From the NCBI GenBank assembly GCA_023807065.1, contig JAJJLU010000344.1, positions 22,831-86,830 of the forward strand: a DNA stretch of 64,000 nucleotides, read 5' to 3'. The notes below the pieces were generated by a model that worked only from the letters and a program-made list of their open reading frames with translations, had not been told where the DNA came from and searched no databases. Position 1 is the first letter of the stretch; each line of letters starts with the position of its first letter. Position numbers and translations under genes: made by a program. Below, one piece after another: positions 47,610 through 58,462 of the stretch. The DNA is from Isotricha intestinalis (taxonomy: Eukaryota; Ciliophora; Litostomatea; Vestibuliferida; Isotrichidae).

Positions 47610-48569
47610 ATGAGTTCAAATTTTTATTCAATTTTCGATGATGATTTATCTGATTATTCAACAAATATAGAAAAAAATAGAAATATAGAAAAGCCAAAAT
47701 CAAATAAAAGGAAAAGGAAACATAATAAAATGCACAAAGATAATATAAGAAGTAATATTTTGACACATTTTATGAAATTTTTATTCACACTTGTTGAAGG
47801 TGAAATTAAAAAAATTAACCCTTGTCTTAAATTAAAAAAAATTAATTATAGGGAAGGATATTTAAATCTCACTACTTTAAAAAATTTATTTGAAAAAAAT
47901 ATAGAAAATTATTTTTATTGTAATGTTTCTTTGAGATATAGAACAAATAGAAAAGAAAATGAAATAATTTTTGAAAATATCAAAAATTATATATCAAATG
48001 ACTTTTTAAATATGAAATTGAAAGAGATATATGAAAATTATTATCTAAAAGAAAATGAATATGTTTTAAAAGAAAATTCAACAAATTCTCTCAAATTGGA
48101 AAATTTTTGTTCTTTGTTAAATGAATATAAAAATCAAAAAAATTATGAATATTATGAAAAATTAAAAAATATAGGAATAAAATTAATTGAAGATTTAAAT
48201 GATTCAATGAAGATTGCTGAAAATAAGAAATTTCTTACAAAAAAAAGAAATATAATGATAAAAAAATATCAAAATGAAAAAGAATATGAAAAAGAGTATA
48301 AAAAAGAAACCAATGAAAAAAAAAGTATGGGTTCTATTCTTTCTGAACCTTTTGATTTGTATTTAAAAGAAGATGAAAATGATTATAAAAAAGAAATGAG
48401 TGAAGAAAAAAGTATGGGCTCTATTCTTTATTTACCTTTTGATTTTTATTTAAAAGAAGATGAAAAAGATAATAAAAAAGAAACCAATGAAGATGAAAGT
48501 ATAGGTTCTATTCAAAAAGATATTGATATTGATGGTTCTTTTGATTGGTATTTAAACCAAACTACTTAA
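47610..48569 (+). CDS. DNIR-family hypothetical protein, copy 2
   Basis: 319 residues. It shares with the gene at 2884-3702 an acidic FYSIFDDDLSD start, a basic RKRKHNKMHK stretch and DNIRSNILTHFMKFLFTLVE. KKINYREGYLNL and ISNDFLNMKLKEIYENYYL also match. Its own C-terminus carries three imperfect repeats of about 31 residues built on KETNEKKSMGSILSEPFDLY, then YLKEDE (residues about 235-319), absent from copy 1. Function unknown. The repeat could be a recent internal expansion, because codons are also closely repeated. Confidence 0.7.
   Translation: MSSNFYSIFDDDLSDYSTNIEKNRNIEKPKSNKRKRKHNKMHKDNIRSNILTHFMKFLFTLVEGEIKKINPCLKLKKINYREGYLNLTTLKNLFEKNIENYFYCNVSLRYRTNRKENEIIFENIKNYISNDFLNMKLKEIYENYYLKENEYVLKENSTNSLKLENFCSLLNEYKNQKNYEYYEKLKNIGIKLIEDLNDSMKIAENKKFLTKKRNIMIKKYQNEKEYEKEYKKETNEKKSMGSILSEPFDLYLKEDENDYKKEMSEEKSMGSILYLPFDFYLKEDEKDNKKETNEDESIGSIQKDIDIDGSFDWYLNQTT
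48340..48554. repeat. Imperfect tandem repeat inside DNIR copy 2
   Basis: Three units of about 90 bp encode MGSIL..PFDxYLKEDE-like peptides. Units 1 and 2 are close in DNA sequence (compare TATGGGTTCTATTCTTT with TATGGGCTCTATTCTTT), unit 3 is diverged and ends DGSFDWYL. Confidence 0.6.
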
Positions 48570-50331
48570 TAAAATCAAAAGAAAAAAAATGGTAACAGCC
48601 ATTTCAATAAAAAAGGTAATCATTCAAATTTAATTATATTATTTATTTATTTAATTTTCTCTCATAATATTATTAATTTAACATTAAAATTTGATATATT
48701 ATTTATATCGTTTTTTATATAATATATAGATTTTTTTATTAATTAATATAATTTATAATTTATCAATTATAAAAAATTTTTAATCATAGTTTTTTTAATT
48801 GATAATTAAAATTAAAAGGTGAATTTTTCTTTAATTTTTTAGTTTCATTATAAACCTATATCACCTTTATATTTAGTTCATAAATAATTTATGTGAATAT
48901 AAGGTTTCTAACTCAATCAATTATTAATTTAATTTTTTAGGATATTATTTTTGGCCTTTATTTTAATATCTCTTCTTAATGAATCATTTAAATTAGGTAA
49001 TTTAGTATATAATGAGTTTTTTTCTCTCTTTCTTTTACTAAAATGTTTTTTGACTGTAATGTATATTTTAAATTATTATTTCTTACTTTAATATAAAATA
49101 TAAATCTATTTTAATATTAAATACTATTCTGATTTATTATTTACCTCATAATTCTACTAAAATTTCTATTGTTTAATTTAATATAATTTTTGATTTTTTT
49201 ACCATAATTTATCTATTTTCGATATCATTTGGCAGTATATTTTTGTAATTTATCAAATTTTATTTATTAGATATTATGACATTCTGAAAAAATCATTATT
49301 TGTGTTATTTTATTACTGAAATTATAAATTTATTTTTATTTACACTTTAATAAAGTGAAATTCATAATATATATTATTTTTAAAACATTATATAACACTA
49401 TTTTCACCTAATTTTCCAAATCATAAAAAAATTAAGGAAAAAAAAATGAATTATTGAGAAGGTTCTATCTAAAAACTTAGTGAAGTTAAAAAATTATATT
49501 AAAAGATTTTTTTTTTTTCAGAAAAGTTTATTTTAATAAATAATTTTTGTCCAAAATGGAAATATCTTTTTTTTTATTCAAATTATATCATAATTTACTA
49601 TCTTCTTCTATTTTATGTGAAGATGAATATTACAGCAAATTTTAACAAATTATCAATTTTTTAAATTGAATTAAAATCTTCTGTTGAGTTTATCTAATAA
49701 TATAGTTTAAATATTAATTTTTAAGTATAAATATTTTTAAAAAAAATAGTAAAACAGATTTATTAATTATTTTTCTTTGATTTAAAATAATTTGTATTAT
49801 TTTCGATTTTATTAATATTTTATCAAAATATTCCTTTGAACAATATTAGTAATTCATTTTTATTTTTAAAAATAATTTATCTATAAATTTAATGATCTAA
49901 ATAATAGATTGTATTTCAATTTATATATAGTAAACATTTTATCAAAAGTTTTATTAATGTCTTAAACTTAAAGTTGATTTATTTTGTAATCAATAAATAA
50001 TTTTAATGGCTTTTTCTGATTAATATTGATAAAAAATAAGAATAAGACCATTAAAAATATTTAAACATTTTCTTCAAAAACAACAAATGAATTATATGAC
50101 TTTATTTTAATTTGTTTATTGTATTTCAATAACACTTAATATTGAAGAAAAATTATTTATTTATTTGGAGAATTGTGCTATTTCTATATGCAATAAGAAT
50201 ATTACTATTTAAAAATAATTAAATAATTAATTAATCAACAATTATTTTAAAACTGATTAATTTGTTAAAATTTTATAAAATCAGATTATAAACTAAATAA
50301 TATATAAAACAAAAAATTTAAAAAAAGATTT
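48570..50331. other. Large convergent spacer
   Basis: 1.76 kb between the converging 3' ends of DNIR copy 2 and the large scaffold gene. Apart from the stem-loop at 48587 nothing is intact. A minus-strand reading near 49860-50140 (for example KPLKLFIDYKINQL and DINKTFDKMFTIYKLKY) may be a gene remnant, at low confidence. Confidence 0.35.
48587..48604. terminator. Stem-loop just after the DNIR copy 2 stop codon
   Basis: AAATGG-TAACAG-CCATTT forms a perfect 6-bp stem with a 6-nt loop, 18 bp after the TAA. It may be a 3' UTR structure; whether it shapes the 3' end is unknown. Confidence 0.3.
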
Positions 50332-53300
50332 TTAATCATATCCTTTATCTTCTTCAATATCTTCTTCAATAGCAGCATTATTTTTAGTATCAATTCCTTT
50401 CATTTTTTGATCATAGTCTTTTTGAACATCTTGAAATGCTTTAAACCATTGTGCTTTTTCCGTTTCACTAAAAGCGCTTAAAATATATTTTTCATTAGAA
50501 GAAGTAGTAATAGAAAAAACATTATGTCTACTATAAACATGATATCCTATATTTTGTTGAAAAGCACTTCCTATTATAGGAATCATTCTTGTTGGTCTTT
50601 TACTTTCTTCTTCAAATAATAATAAACCTATTGAAGTTAAAACTGCTAATTTTTCAACAAACTTACCAAAGAAATAATTTCTTTTTTTAAGTAAATATCC
50701 AACTTTAATAGCTCCATCGAAATTTAATTTTGAATTTGTTGGTATTTGACAATTCATTAATTTCCCATTTATTGTCATTATTATTGTCTCTCCTTCTTTT
50801 GGATATTTATATGATATTTTAACTTTTGGTCTAATAAATGATCTTATATAATATAATACTTCCATTCTTCTTACTGTTGCCATTAATAATCCATCTTCAT
50901 GATTTTCTTTAAAAAAAAAGATAATAACTGAAGTATTTTTTTTTGGTATTAATATTTGTTGAATATGCTCTGTTTTATATTCTTTTTTCTTCAAATAATT
51001 TTTTAAATCTACTAAAAATATTATTTTAGGTGTCATTACTATTATATTTTTTTCTTCTTTTTTTCCATCTACAAAATGATATATTATATCTGAAAATACT
51101 TCTTCATTTTTTGGTTTATCACCTGAAGGAAATAAGTTAAATATTCTATTATCTTTTATTACTCCACAGAAATCATAATTTATTATTTTATTTACTGATT
51201 TCTTTAAAGAATTTATTGAATTTAAACTTTCTTTTGATTTTGAATAATTACTATTATCATCTGTTTTCAATGTTTTTGATTTAAATAATAATCCCATTTT
51301 TTGATTTAATGGGGTTTTTATTGAAGAATTTTTATTATTATCATTATTTTCTATAACATCATTATTATTAATATTATTATTTTCTTTATTATTATTAAAC
51401 AGATTTTGATTAAAATTAATAATTGGATTATTATTATTAAATTCATTTTTAAATTTCTGAATTGGTTTTGAATCTAGAACTTCAGTTTGAGTTCTTATTA
51501 AATGAGTATTTTTTTTTGAATTATTATTTATATTTTCATTCTTCTTTTCAAATTTTAAATCTTCTTTTTTAGTGAGAGTAAAATTGATTTTATTAATATT
51601 ATTATTATTTTCTAAATCTTCTTTTTCTTCTTCATCATTAGAATTATTTCCTAATAATTCCTTTAAAGTTTTTGCATTGTCATTTACTTCATTTTGTTTT
51701 ATTTCATCATAAAAATAATTCATTTTTTCATCAAAGTCATAATCACCTTTAAAATTAATTTTTTTATTTTCTTTTGTTGTATTTGGTTTTTTATTACTAA
51801 AAAAGTTTTTATTTGAAATAACAATTTTAGTATCATTATCAAACATATCATTATATTTTTTATCGAATATTTCAATATTTGTTTCCATTTTTAAATGAGA
51901 ATTAATTGGTTTTTCTTTCTTTTGATTTGATATTTCTTCTATATTAAACATGTTATTATTTAATACTGATTTAGATGATATATGATTCATATTTTCTTCT
52001 TCTAAATTACTTTTTGTAGTATTAATAGGATTATTATTTTTATTTTGAATTATTATATCATTTTGTTTATTTGTAATTTGTAATTTGTTATTATTATTTC
52101 CTTTATTTTGAATATTTTCATTTTCAATATCATTAGTAATAGATTTTTTTATATTTACATCTTTTGAATTTTTATTTGATTCAATATCATTTTCATTTAA
52201 ATCTATTTCAGGATTAGAAATATTTATAAAATTATTTTGTTCAGAATCAGGGTTAGAAATATTTTCAATTTTATTCTCAATATCTTCATCTTTTTTAATG
52301 GACATTTTTTCTTTATTAATATTGTTAGTATTAATTAAATTAGTTTCTGTCATAAAATTCATAGTAGAAACTCTAATTTCTACATTTTCATCAAGGTTAT
52401 CTACATTAACATTTGTCTCTTCCTCATTTTCATTTAAATTATCACCTGCAAAATCTAAATTATCCATATCAAATTGTCCTTCTTCTTCTTCTTCATTATT
52501 CTCATTTCCTTTTTGTTCTGAATTTTCATATTTTTCATTTTTTAAATTTTTCTTTGATGATTCTGTATTTTTTTTTGGACTTTTATATTCATTTTTTTTA
52601 GGTGATATATTTAAATTTTTTTTTGATAATTCTAATGTATTTTTTTCTGGGTTTTTACTTTCTAAAGTTTTTGAATCTCTATTTTGAGATTGTAATTCAG
52701 GTTTTTTTTCTCCTTCTAAGATTAAATTATTTTCATTATTATTTATTATAATATTCTTTTCTTCTTTAATTTCAGATTTTTTTTCTAAATTGTTATTACT
52801 TTCTTTTTCAGAATTAAATTGTGTATTATTATTATTTATTTGGGAATTAAATTCTAAATTATTATTATTTTGAATTTCTGATTTAAATTCATTTACGTTG
52901 TTTTTAAGAGTTGATTGAATTTGAATGTTTGTATTATTTTGAATTTCAGGATTAAATTGTGTGTTATTATTATTTGTTTGGGAATTAAATTCTAAATTAT
53001 TATTATTTTGAATTTCTGGTTTAAATTCATTTACGTTGTTTTTAAGAGTTGATTGAATTTGAATATTTGTGTTATTTTGAATTTCAGAATTAAATTGTGT
53101 ATTATTATTATTTGTTTGGGAATTAAATTCTAAATTATTATTATTTTGAATTTCTGATTTAAAATTATTTACGTTGTTTTTAAGAGTTGATTGAATTTGA
53201 ATATTTGTGTTATTTTGAATTTCAGGATTAAATTGTATATTATTATTATTTGTTTGGGAATTAAATTCTAAATTATTATTATTTTGAATTTCTGGTTTAA

Positions 53301-56283
53301 ATTCAGTTATATTTTTAATATTTTGAGAGTTAATTTGAATATTATTTCTATTTTCAGGTTTAAATTCAATATTTTTGTTATTTTGTTGTGATTGAAATTC
53401 AAAATTAGTATTTTTATCAATATCAGTTTTATATTCCATATTATCATTAATTTGTGATTCAATTTGAATATTATTCTTCTGTTTTTCTAATGTAAATTCA
53501 TTGTTGTTTTTATTTTGAATTTCTGGATTAAACTCTAAATTATTATTTTGTGAATCTGTTTTTAAATCAATATTATTTTCAAAATGATTTTCTCCTTTAA
53601 TTTCTAAATTATTTGTATTTTGAAACTCTGCGTTAAATTCTGATTCCTTTTTATTTTGATTATTAGATTGAAATTCTAAATTATTTTCTTTTTGATTTTC
53701 TTGCTTAAATTCTGAAATATTTTTATTATTATTTAACTGAATTTCTATATTATTGTTATTTTTTATTTCTGCATTAATTTGAGATTGAATTTCCATATTT
53801 TTTTCATTTCCAATTTGAATTTCATTATCTGTTTTCAATAAATTACTTTTTATTTCATTATTAATATTTTCAATTTTAGTTTCTGGAATAACTCCTTTTA
53901 CTTTATTATTATCCATTGAAGTATTATTTATATTTATTTCTGTATTATTATTAACAACATTACTATTAATATTATCATTATTACTCTTTTCTCCCATAAA
54001 AGTATTTTTTTCATTTTCAGAACTATTATCTTTAAATACAACATTATTTACTTTTTTTTCATCAGCATTTTCTTCTTTACAATTTTCAACATTAAATTCA
54101 TTAATATTATTATTCATCTTTTTTAAATTATCATTATTTTCAACTCCAATAACATTACTATCTCTTTTATCAAAAAGATTAACTGCTGAACTAATTTTCA
54201 TTGTGCCAGAATCAGTATAATCTTCTTCATTAACTTCATTAACTTTCATTAAAGGAGTATTTGCAATAATTTTATTTTTACCTTTAATTCCACTAAATTC
54301 TTTTTTCATATTATCTTTTTTATTCTCTAATTTATTATTAGTATTATTTACTTTTTTAGTACCTTTTTGAGCTAAAACATCTTTTATATTTACAGTTTGG
54401 AAACTTGATTTTTTTTGTAATTGTTTTTTATCAATTTTTTGTGGTTCTCTCATACCAGCTAAACTTGCTCTTCCATCACTCATATTTTTTTCAATTCTAT
54501 CTTTTTCATTTTTTTTTAATCTTTTGATTTCAGAATTTGCAATTGAAAGTTTTTTTTCTAAACTTCTAAAATTAATTGATAATTGATTAAATTCGCTTTG
54601 TAAATTTTTAAAGCTAATTTCATTTTGTTCAAATTTTTTTTTTTCATTTTTTAAATTTTCAACTTCATCTAGTAAACTTTGATTAGAAATATCAACTTGA
54701 ACTGAATAACTTAATAATTTATCATAAGACATTTGACCTAATTTTTTAGAACTTTCTTTAACTTTTTTTTCTTTAATTTCATAAGTTTCATTAGGAAAAA
54801 TATTTTCACTTTCTTTTTTTTCGTTAATTTCGTTTATAATATTTTGAGCAACTTGCTCTTCTAAAACTTCTTGTTCATTTTTATCTTGTTTTTTCTTTTC
54901 TGAAACCATTTGATCTAAAATTTGAACATAATCATTGTATTTCTTTTTTTCTTCTTCTTTTTCAAATTTTAATCTATTTATTGTACTTGTCATTTCTAAT
55001 ATTTGATTTTGTAATTGATTATTTTTTACTCTTTCTAATTCAAAATTATTTAGATTTTCAAAATTTTCTTTACTTATTTCTTCTAATTCTTTTTGAATGT
55101 CTTCTTTATCTCTTTGTAATATTATATTATCATTTATTAATTTTTCCATTTCTTCTTCTATATTTAATCTTTGATTTGTTGATTCTTCTTGTAAAATTTT
55201 ATTTTCCTCTTCCATTCTTTCTAATTCAGAATTTAATTTTATTATACCTGATTTTAATAATTCTAAATTTTCTATTTTTTCTCTTTCATTCTTTTTTAAT
55301 TCTTTTAATGTTTTTTCATATTCTTTTACTTGTTCTTTTAATAAATTTTGAATATTTAAAATTGGTTCTATATTCACTTCTCCGTTTAATTTAAATAAGG
55401 AAGAAGATAAATTTTCATTTGATCTTCTTATGGAGTTTTTAATATTAGTCATCAAGGATAATTTATCATTATTTATTTCTTGATTTTTAATTAAATTAAT
55501 AATATAATCTAAGGGATTTGATTCAATATTATAATTATTATAATAAGGTTGATCGTCGTCATCTTCATCATCAGAATTTTCATTTTCTTTTATTTCATCA
55601 ATTGGTTTATTAAAATTCATATAATTATTACTTCCAATTTGCTTTTCAATTGCAACTTTAGCTCTAATAAATAAATTTTCATTTATTGAAAAATCTGTTA
55701 TTGTATCAACATCAATTTTCTCTTCTGCAGTAGTATCACATATTTCAACAAAATAATTTACAATTTCTTCCTTTGTTAAAGTAGTTAATCTATTATTTAT
55801 TAAATTTTCAATCTCTTCTATTGAAATATGAGTAACTCCATTATTTAAATTTAACAAATTAAATATTTTTTGAATTTGAAATAATTTTTGATCTTCTATT
55901 CTAGTGAAAATCCTTGTAATTTCTCTTCTATGATGAGGTTTCTTACTTTGATTATTAAATGCATATGACATTCTTGATATTCTACTTATTCTACTTGTTC
56001 CTGTATTAATTTCATTATTGTCATTTTCCCCTTCATCCTCATCTTGATTTAAAAAATCATGTATTCCTTTTATTGCACTTTCATAATTTATTTCATTATT
56101 ATTTTGGTATTTTATTAATGATTCCCAAAACATGTCTTTTTCTTCATCTTTTGACCAAAATTCTAATAAATTTAAAGAATCCAAAAATTGATCTAATTCA
56201 TCACGAGATTTTAAAGGAGGATGATTTTCGAAAAAGATTTTAGCTAAGTTATTTAAATTTTCTTTAAATTCATTTTCTTCCAT
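50332..56283 (-). CDS. Giant scaffold protein: coiled coil, Asn-rich repeats, TH1-like and PH domains
   Basis: 1983 residues with no interruption. The N-terminal 230 residues are helical and EF-hand-like without good calcium loops. Coiled coil covers about 300-490 and 530-620. Residues about 620-1720 are low complexity (Asn, Glu, Lys, Ile), including a 46-residue tandem repeat at about 990-1158. A TH1-like beta domain lies at about 1740-1850 (EEKNIIVMTPKIIFLVDLKN, EHIQQILIPKKNTSVIIFFF), as in the class I myosin tail. A PH domain follows at 1857-1957 (GAIKVGYLLKKRNYFFGKFV, ending EKAQWFKAFQDVQK with the family Trp). It probably links phosphoinositide membranes to the cytoskeleton; this role is inferred from domains only. 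Confidence 0.8.
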   Translation of the reverse strand: MEENEFKENLNNLAKIFFENHPPLKSRDELDQFLDSLNLLEFWSKDEEKDMFWESLIKYQNNNEINYESAIKGIHDFLNQDEDEGENDNNEINTGTSRISRISRMSYAFNNQSKKPHHRREITRIFTRIEDQKLFQIQKIFNLLNLNNGVTHISIEEIENLINNRLTTLTKEEIVNYFVEICDTTAEEKIDVDTITDFSINENLFIRAKVAIEKQIGSNNYMNFNKPIDEIKENENSDDEDDDDQPYYNNYNIESNPLDYIINLIKNQEINNDKLSLMTNIKNSIRRSNENLSSSLFKLNGEVNIEPILNIQNLLKEQVKEYEKTLKELKKNEREKIENLELLKSGIIKLNSELERMEEENKILQEESTNQRLNIEEEMEKLINDNIILQRDKEDIQKELEEISKENFENLNNFELERVKNNQLQNQILEMTSTINRLKFEKEEEKKKYNDYVQILDQMVSEKKKQDKNEQEVLEEQVAQNIINEINEKKESENIFPNETYEIKEKKVKESSKKLGQMSYDKLLSYSVQVDISNQSLLDEVENLKNEKKKFEQNEISFKNLQSEFNQLSINFRSLEKKLSIANSEIKRLKKNEKDRIEKNMSDGRASLAGMREPQKIDKKQLQKKSSFQTVNIKDVLAQKGTKKVNNTNNKLENKKDNMKKEFSGIKGKNKIIANTPLMKVNEVNEEDYTDSGTMKISSAVNLFDKRDSNVIGVENNDNLKKMNNNINEFNVENCKEENADEKKVNNVVFKDNSSENEKNTFMGEKSNNDNINSNVVNNNTEININNTSMDNNKVKGVIPETKIENINNEIKSNLLKTDNEIQIGNEKNMEIQSQINAEIKNNNNIEIQLNNNKNISEFKQENQKENNLEFQSNNQNKKESEFNAEFQNTNNLEIKGENHFENNIDLKTDSQNNNLEFNPEIQNKNNNEFTLEKQKNNIQIESQINDNMEYKTDIDKNTNFEFQSQQNNKNIEFKPENRNNIQINSQNIKNITEFKPEIQNNNNLEFNSQTNNNNIQFNPEIQNNTNIQIQSTLKNNVNNFKSEIQNNNNLEFNSQTNNNNTQFNSEIQNNTNIQIQSTLKNNVNEFKPEIQNNNNLEFNSQTNNNNTQFNPEIQNNTNIQIQSTLKNNVNEFKSEIQNNNNLEFNSQINNNNTQFNSEKESNNNLEKKSEIKEEKNIIINNNENNLILEGEKKPELQSQNRDSKTLESKNPEKNTLELSKKNLNISPKKNEYKSPKKNTESSKKNLKNEKYENSEQKGNENNEEEEEGQFDMDNLDFAGDNLNENEEETNVNVDNLDENVEIRVSTMNFMTETNLINTNNINKEKMSIKKDEDIENKIENISNPDSEQNNFINISNPEIDLNENDIESNKNSKDVNIKKSITNDIENENIQNKGNNNNKLQITNKQNDIIIQNKNNNPINTTKSNLEEENMNHISSKSVLNNNMFNIEEISNQKKEKPINSHLKMETNIEIFDKKYNDMFDNDTKIVISNKNFFSNKKPNTTKENKKINFKGDYDFDEKMNYFYDEIKQNEVNDNAKTLKELLGNNSNDEEEKEDLENNNNINKINFTLTKKEDLKFEKKNENINNNSKKNTHLIRTQTEVLDSKPIQKFKNEFNNNNPIINFNQNLFNNNKENNNINNNDVIENNDNNKNSSIKTPLNQKMGLLFKSKTLKTDDNSNYSKSKESLNSINSLKKSVNKIINYDFCGVIKDNRIFNLFPSGDKPKNEEVFSDIIYHFVDGKKEEKNIIVMTPKIIFLVDLKNYLKKKEYKTEHIQQILIPKKNTSVIIFFFKENHEDGLLMATVRRMEVLYYIRSFIRPKVKISYKYPKEGETIIMTINGKLMNCQIPTNSKLNFDGAIKVGYLLKKRNYFFGKFVEKLAVLTSIGLLLFEEESKRPTRMIPIIGSAFQQNIGYHVYSRHNVFSITTSSNEKYILSAFSETEKAQWFKAFQDVQKDYDQKMKGIDTKNNAAIEEDIEEDKGYD
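52811..53315. repeat. 138-bp in-frame tandem repeat inside the scaffold gene
   Basis: The marker GGGAATTAAATTC starts at 52842, 52980, 53118 and 53256, an exact spacing of 138 bp (46 codons) through about 3.6 units. Each unit encodes two related halves, EIQNNNNLEFNSQTNNNN and EIQNNTNIQIQSTLKNNV. Adjacent units differ by only a few bases, so the expansion is recent. Shorter, diverged versions of the half-unit continue to about 53800. Confidence 0.9.
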
Positions 56284-56695
56284 TCTTTTTTTAAATATTT
56301 TGATTTCTATTAATAATTGTAATAAATTTATTATTTTTTATAGATATTATGATTAGAATTTATTCTTTAATATAATTAAATAATTTTTGCATAAGATTTT
56401 TAAAAATTTTTATAATATAATTAATTAAAATATTAAATAAATTATAACATCGTTTATTCCTTAGTAAAAATAATTAAAATGTTTGTGCTATATAATAATA
56501 AATAAAATATAGTTAATTTTATCATTTTTTTTATTAATATTTGACCTTCTGAACAATAAGTGCTTTTTCCTTTTACTTCCCAATATTAATAAATCTAAAT
56601 AAAATATTTATAACATTTACATCGATTTATAATAATTTACCATTTAATATACATAATCTTATTTACTAATTATTAAATATTAACATTAATAATTT
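56284..56695. other. Spacer between two minus-strand genes
   Basis: About 410 bp. AT-rich, no gene or RNA recognised; holds the scaffold-gene promoter. Confidence 0.35.
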
Positions 56696-58462
56696 TTAAC
56701 AAAAGAAACCACAACACTTTAAAAGATTTTTTTTCTTAATTTTTTGCATATTTACATTATTATTATTTTTTAAAATATTTGAATAATCATCAATTACAGA
56801 ATTGAAAGATTTTTTCTCTTTAAAAGATATTGTATTATTATGAGGATTTGCAATTTTATTTGGAGTTAAACTAAGTTTTAATGAATCAATACTTACATTT
56901 GTATTAATCAAATTATTATATTCATCTTCAACGTTATCTATTATATTATCTAATTCATTTAATATATCATCAATTTTTTGTAAATTTGCTTTTTCATATA
57001 ATTTTTTTAAATTTGGGAAACAAAGAAATATACAAGCCATATCTTTTTTTCCTCCTTTTTCAATTACTGTTTTAAATATATTTTTAATTATGTTTTCTAA
57101 AAAAAAATAATAAGATTCTTTTTGAATGATAATTATTTTCAAAGTGTTATATATTATTTTACATAAATCTTTATTCGATAAAAAATTAAAGATTCCTTTA
57201 TTTAATAAGATAAGAAAATCAAAATTTTTTTTAATTCTAATTTTTTGTTCAATATTTAAATAATTTATTCTTTTTGAATTATTAATGGAAAAAAAAACTT
57301 TATAACAAAATTGATTTTTATTTTTAATTTCATTTCTACAAATAGAAAATATATTATTTTGAAATTTCAATAAAAGAATATTTCTAAATGTATCTTCAAA
57401 GAGATATTTAGAATTTATTAATTTATTTTTTGATAATTCTTTATATTTTGAATTTATAGTTTCTTCAGAAATATTTGAATCATATAAAGAAAAAAAATTA
57501 AAGATTCCATGTTTATTATTTAAATTGATATTAATAGAAATTTTAGTTTTAGATTTTGATGATTCATTTTTATATGTAAAACCAGAAAATCCATTAATTA
57601 TATTATTATCTGTGTCTTTAGAGTAAATAATAGGAATATTAGTTTCTAGATATTCATAATATTTTTTCAAAAGAATTAACTTTGATTCTATTGGAATAAT
57701 TTTTTCTAAATTAATTTGTTTACTTTTTTTTGAATTTTGTTTTTGCAAATTATCATTATCAGACATTTGTGAAAATAAATGAGCAAGACTATCACCTTTT
57801 TTAATATTTGAATCATGTAATCTTTTTATATTTTCATAATAATAATTGACTTTTAAATGATGATCAGTATTATTTCTTTTTAATGAAATTAGAGAAGATT
57901 GTTTAGAAAATTCCTTATTTTCATAATTTTTAACTGAGTTTAAATCTGAATATGAAAATTTAGAAAATAAATCTTCATTTTCATTATCAAAATTCTTATT
58001 TTTAAAAGTAATTTTATCTGTTCCAATTCTACTAATTGCTTCACTATTTGTTTTACTTTTTAAACTTACATTTAAATTATTTGAACCAACTGCTGGAATA
58101 AAAGAAGAAGTTTGATTTAAATTTTCAATTTCTCCATTTATATATTCCTCACTTAAATTTTCATTTACAATAATAGTTCTAACTGGAATCAAATCTTTTT
58201 CATCATCATTTTCATTATCATTATTTTTTTCATTTTCATTTTGACTGTTATTAGGGTTGGAATAATTTATTTCTGAATCATAATTTGAATTATAATTCAT
58301 TTCTTTGGAAAAGTTCTTCGTAAGTTCTAAAAACAATTGCGTTGAAGTTGAAATTGAATGACAATGAGAATTAGATTCTGATTTAAAACTCTTATAAGAA
58401 TTTCTTGGCATATTTAAAGTCTTATATTGATTTTTAATTGAGTTATTTTTGACTTCTAGCAT
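56696..58462 (-). CDS. PP2C-fold pseudophosphatase
   Basis: 588 residues. The first 230 are Ser/Asn-rich and disordered. Residues about 285-500 follow the PP2C (PPM) fold. INGFSGFTYKN stands at the first strand, then ISININLNNKHGIFNFFSLYDSN where PP2Cs have FxVfDGHGG. KNFDFLILLNKGIFNFLSNKDL stands where they have DxFLILacDGlwDvlsn, and EKGGKKDMACIFLCF where they have GSxDNxTvivv. The hydrophobic framework is kept, but the metal-binding Asp/Gly residues of three motifs are lost, so phosphatase activity is not expected. The protein ends KCCGFFC, a Cys-rich end that could be lipidated. A regulatory or scaffold role is likely. Confidence 0.6.
   Translation of the reverse strand: MLEVKNNSIKNQYKTLNMPRNSYKSFKSESNSHCHSISTSTQLFLELTKNFSKEMNYNSNYDSEINYSNPNNSQNENEKNNDNENDDEKDLIPVRTIIVNENLSEEYINGEIENLNQTSSFIPAVGSNNLNVSLKSKTNSEAISRIGTDKITFKNKNFDNENEDLFSKFSYSDLNSVKNYENKEFSKQSSLISLKRNNTDHHLKVNYYYENIKRLHDSNIKKGDSLAHLFSQMSDNDNLQKQNSKKSKQINLEKIIPIESKLILLKKYYEYLETNIPIIYSKDTDNNIINGFSGFTYKNESSKSKTKISININLNNKHGIFNFFSLYDSNISEETINSKYKELSKNKLINSKYLFEDTFRNILLLKFQNNIFSICRNEIKNKNQFCYKVFFSINNSKRINYLNIEQKIRIKKNFDFLILLNKGIFNFLSNKDLCKIIYNTLKIIIIQKESYYFFLENIIKNIFKTVIEKGGKKDMACIFLCFPNLKKLYEKANLQKIDDILNELDNIIDNVEDEYNNLINTNVSIDSLKLSLTPNKIANPHNNTISFKEKKSFNSVIDDYSNILKNNNNVNMQKIKKKNLLKCCGFFC

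Noticed and set aside
52298..52687. Ser/Phe-rich plus-strand frames inside the 50-56 kb gene and similar frames opposite other genes
   Set aside because: They run antisense to well-supported coding sequence with domain evidence and carry only Phe, Leu and Ser from complementing Lys, Glu and Asn codons.
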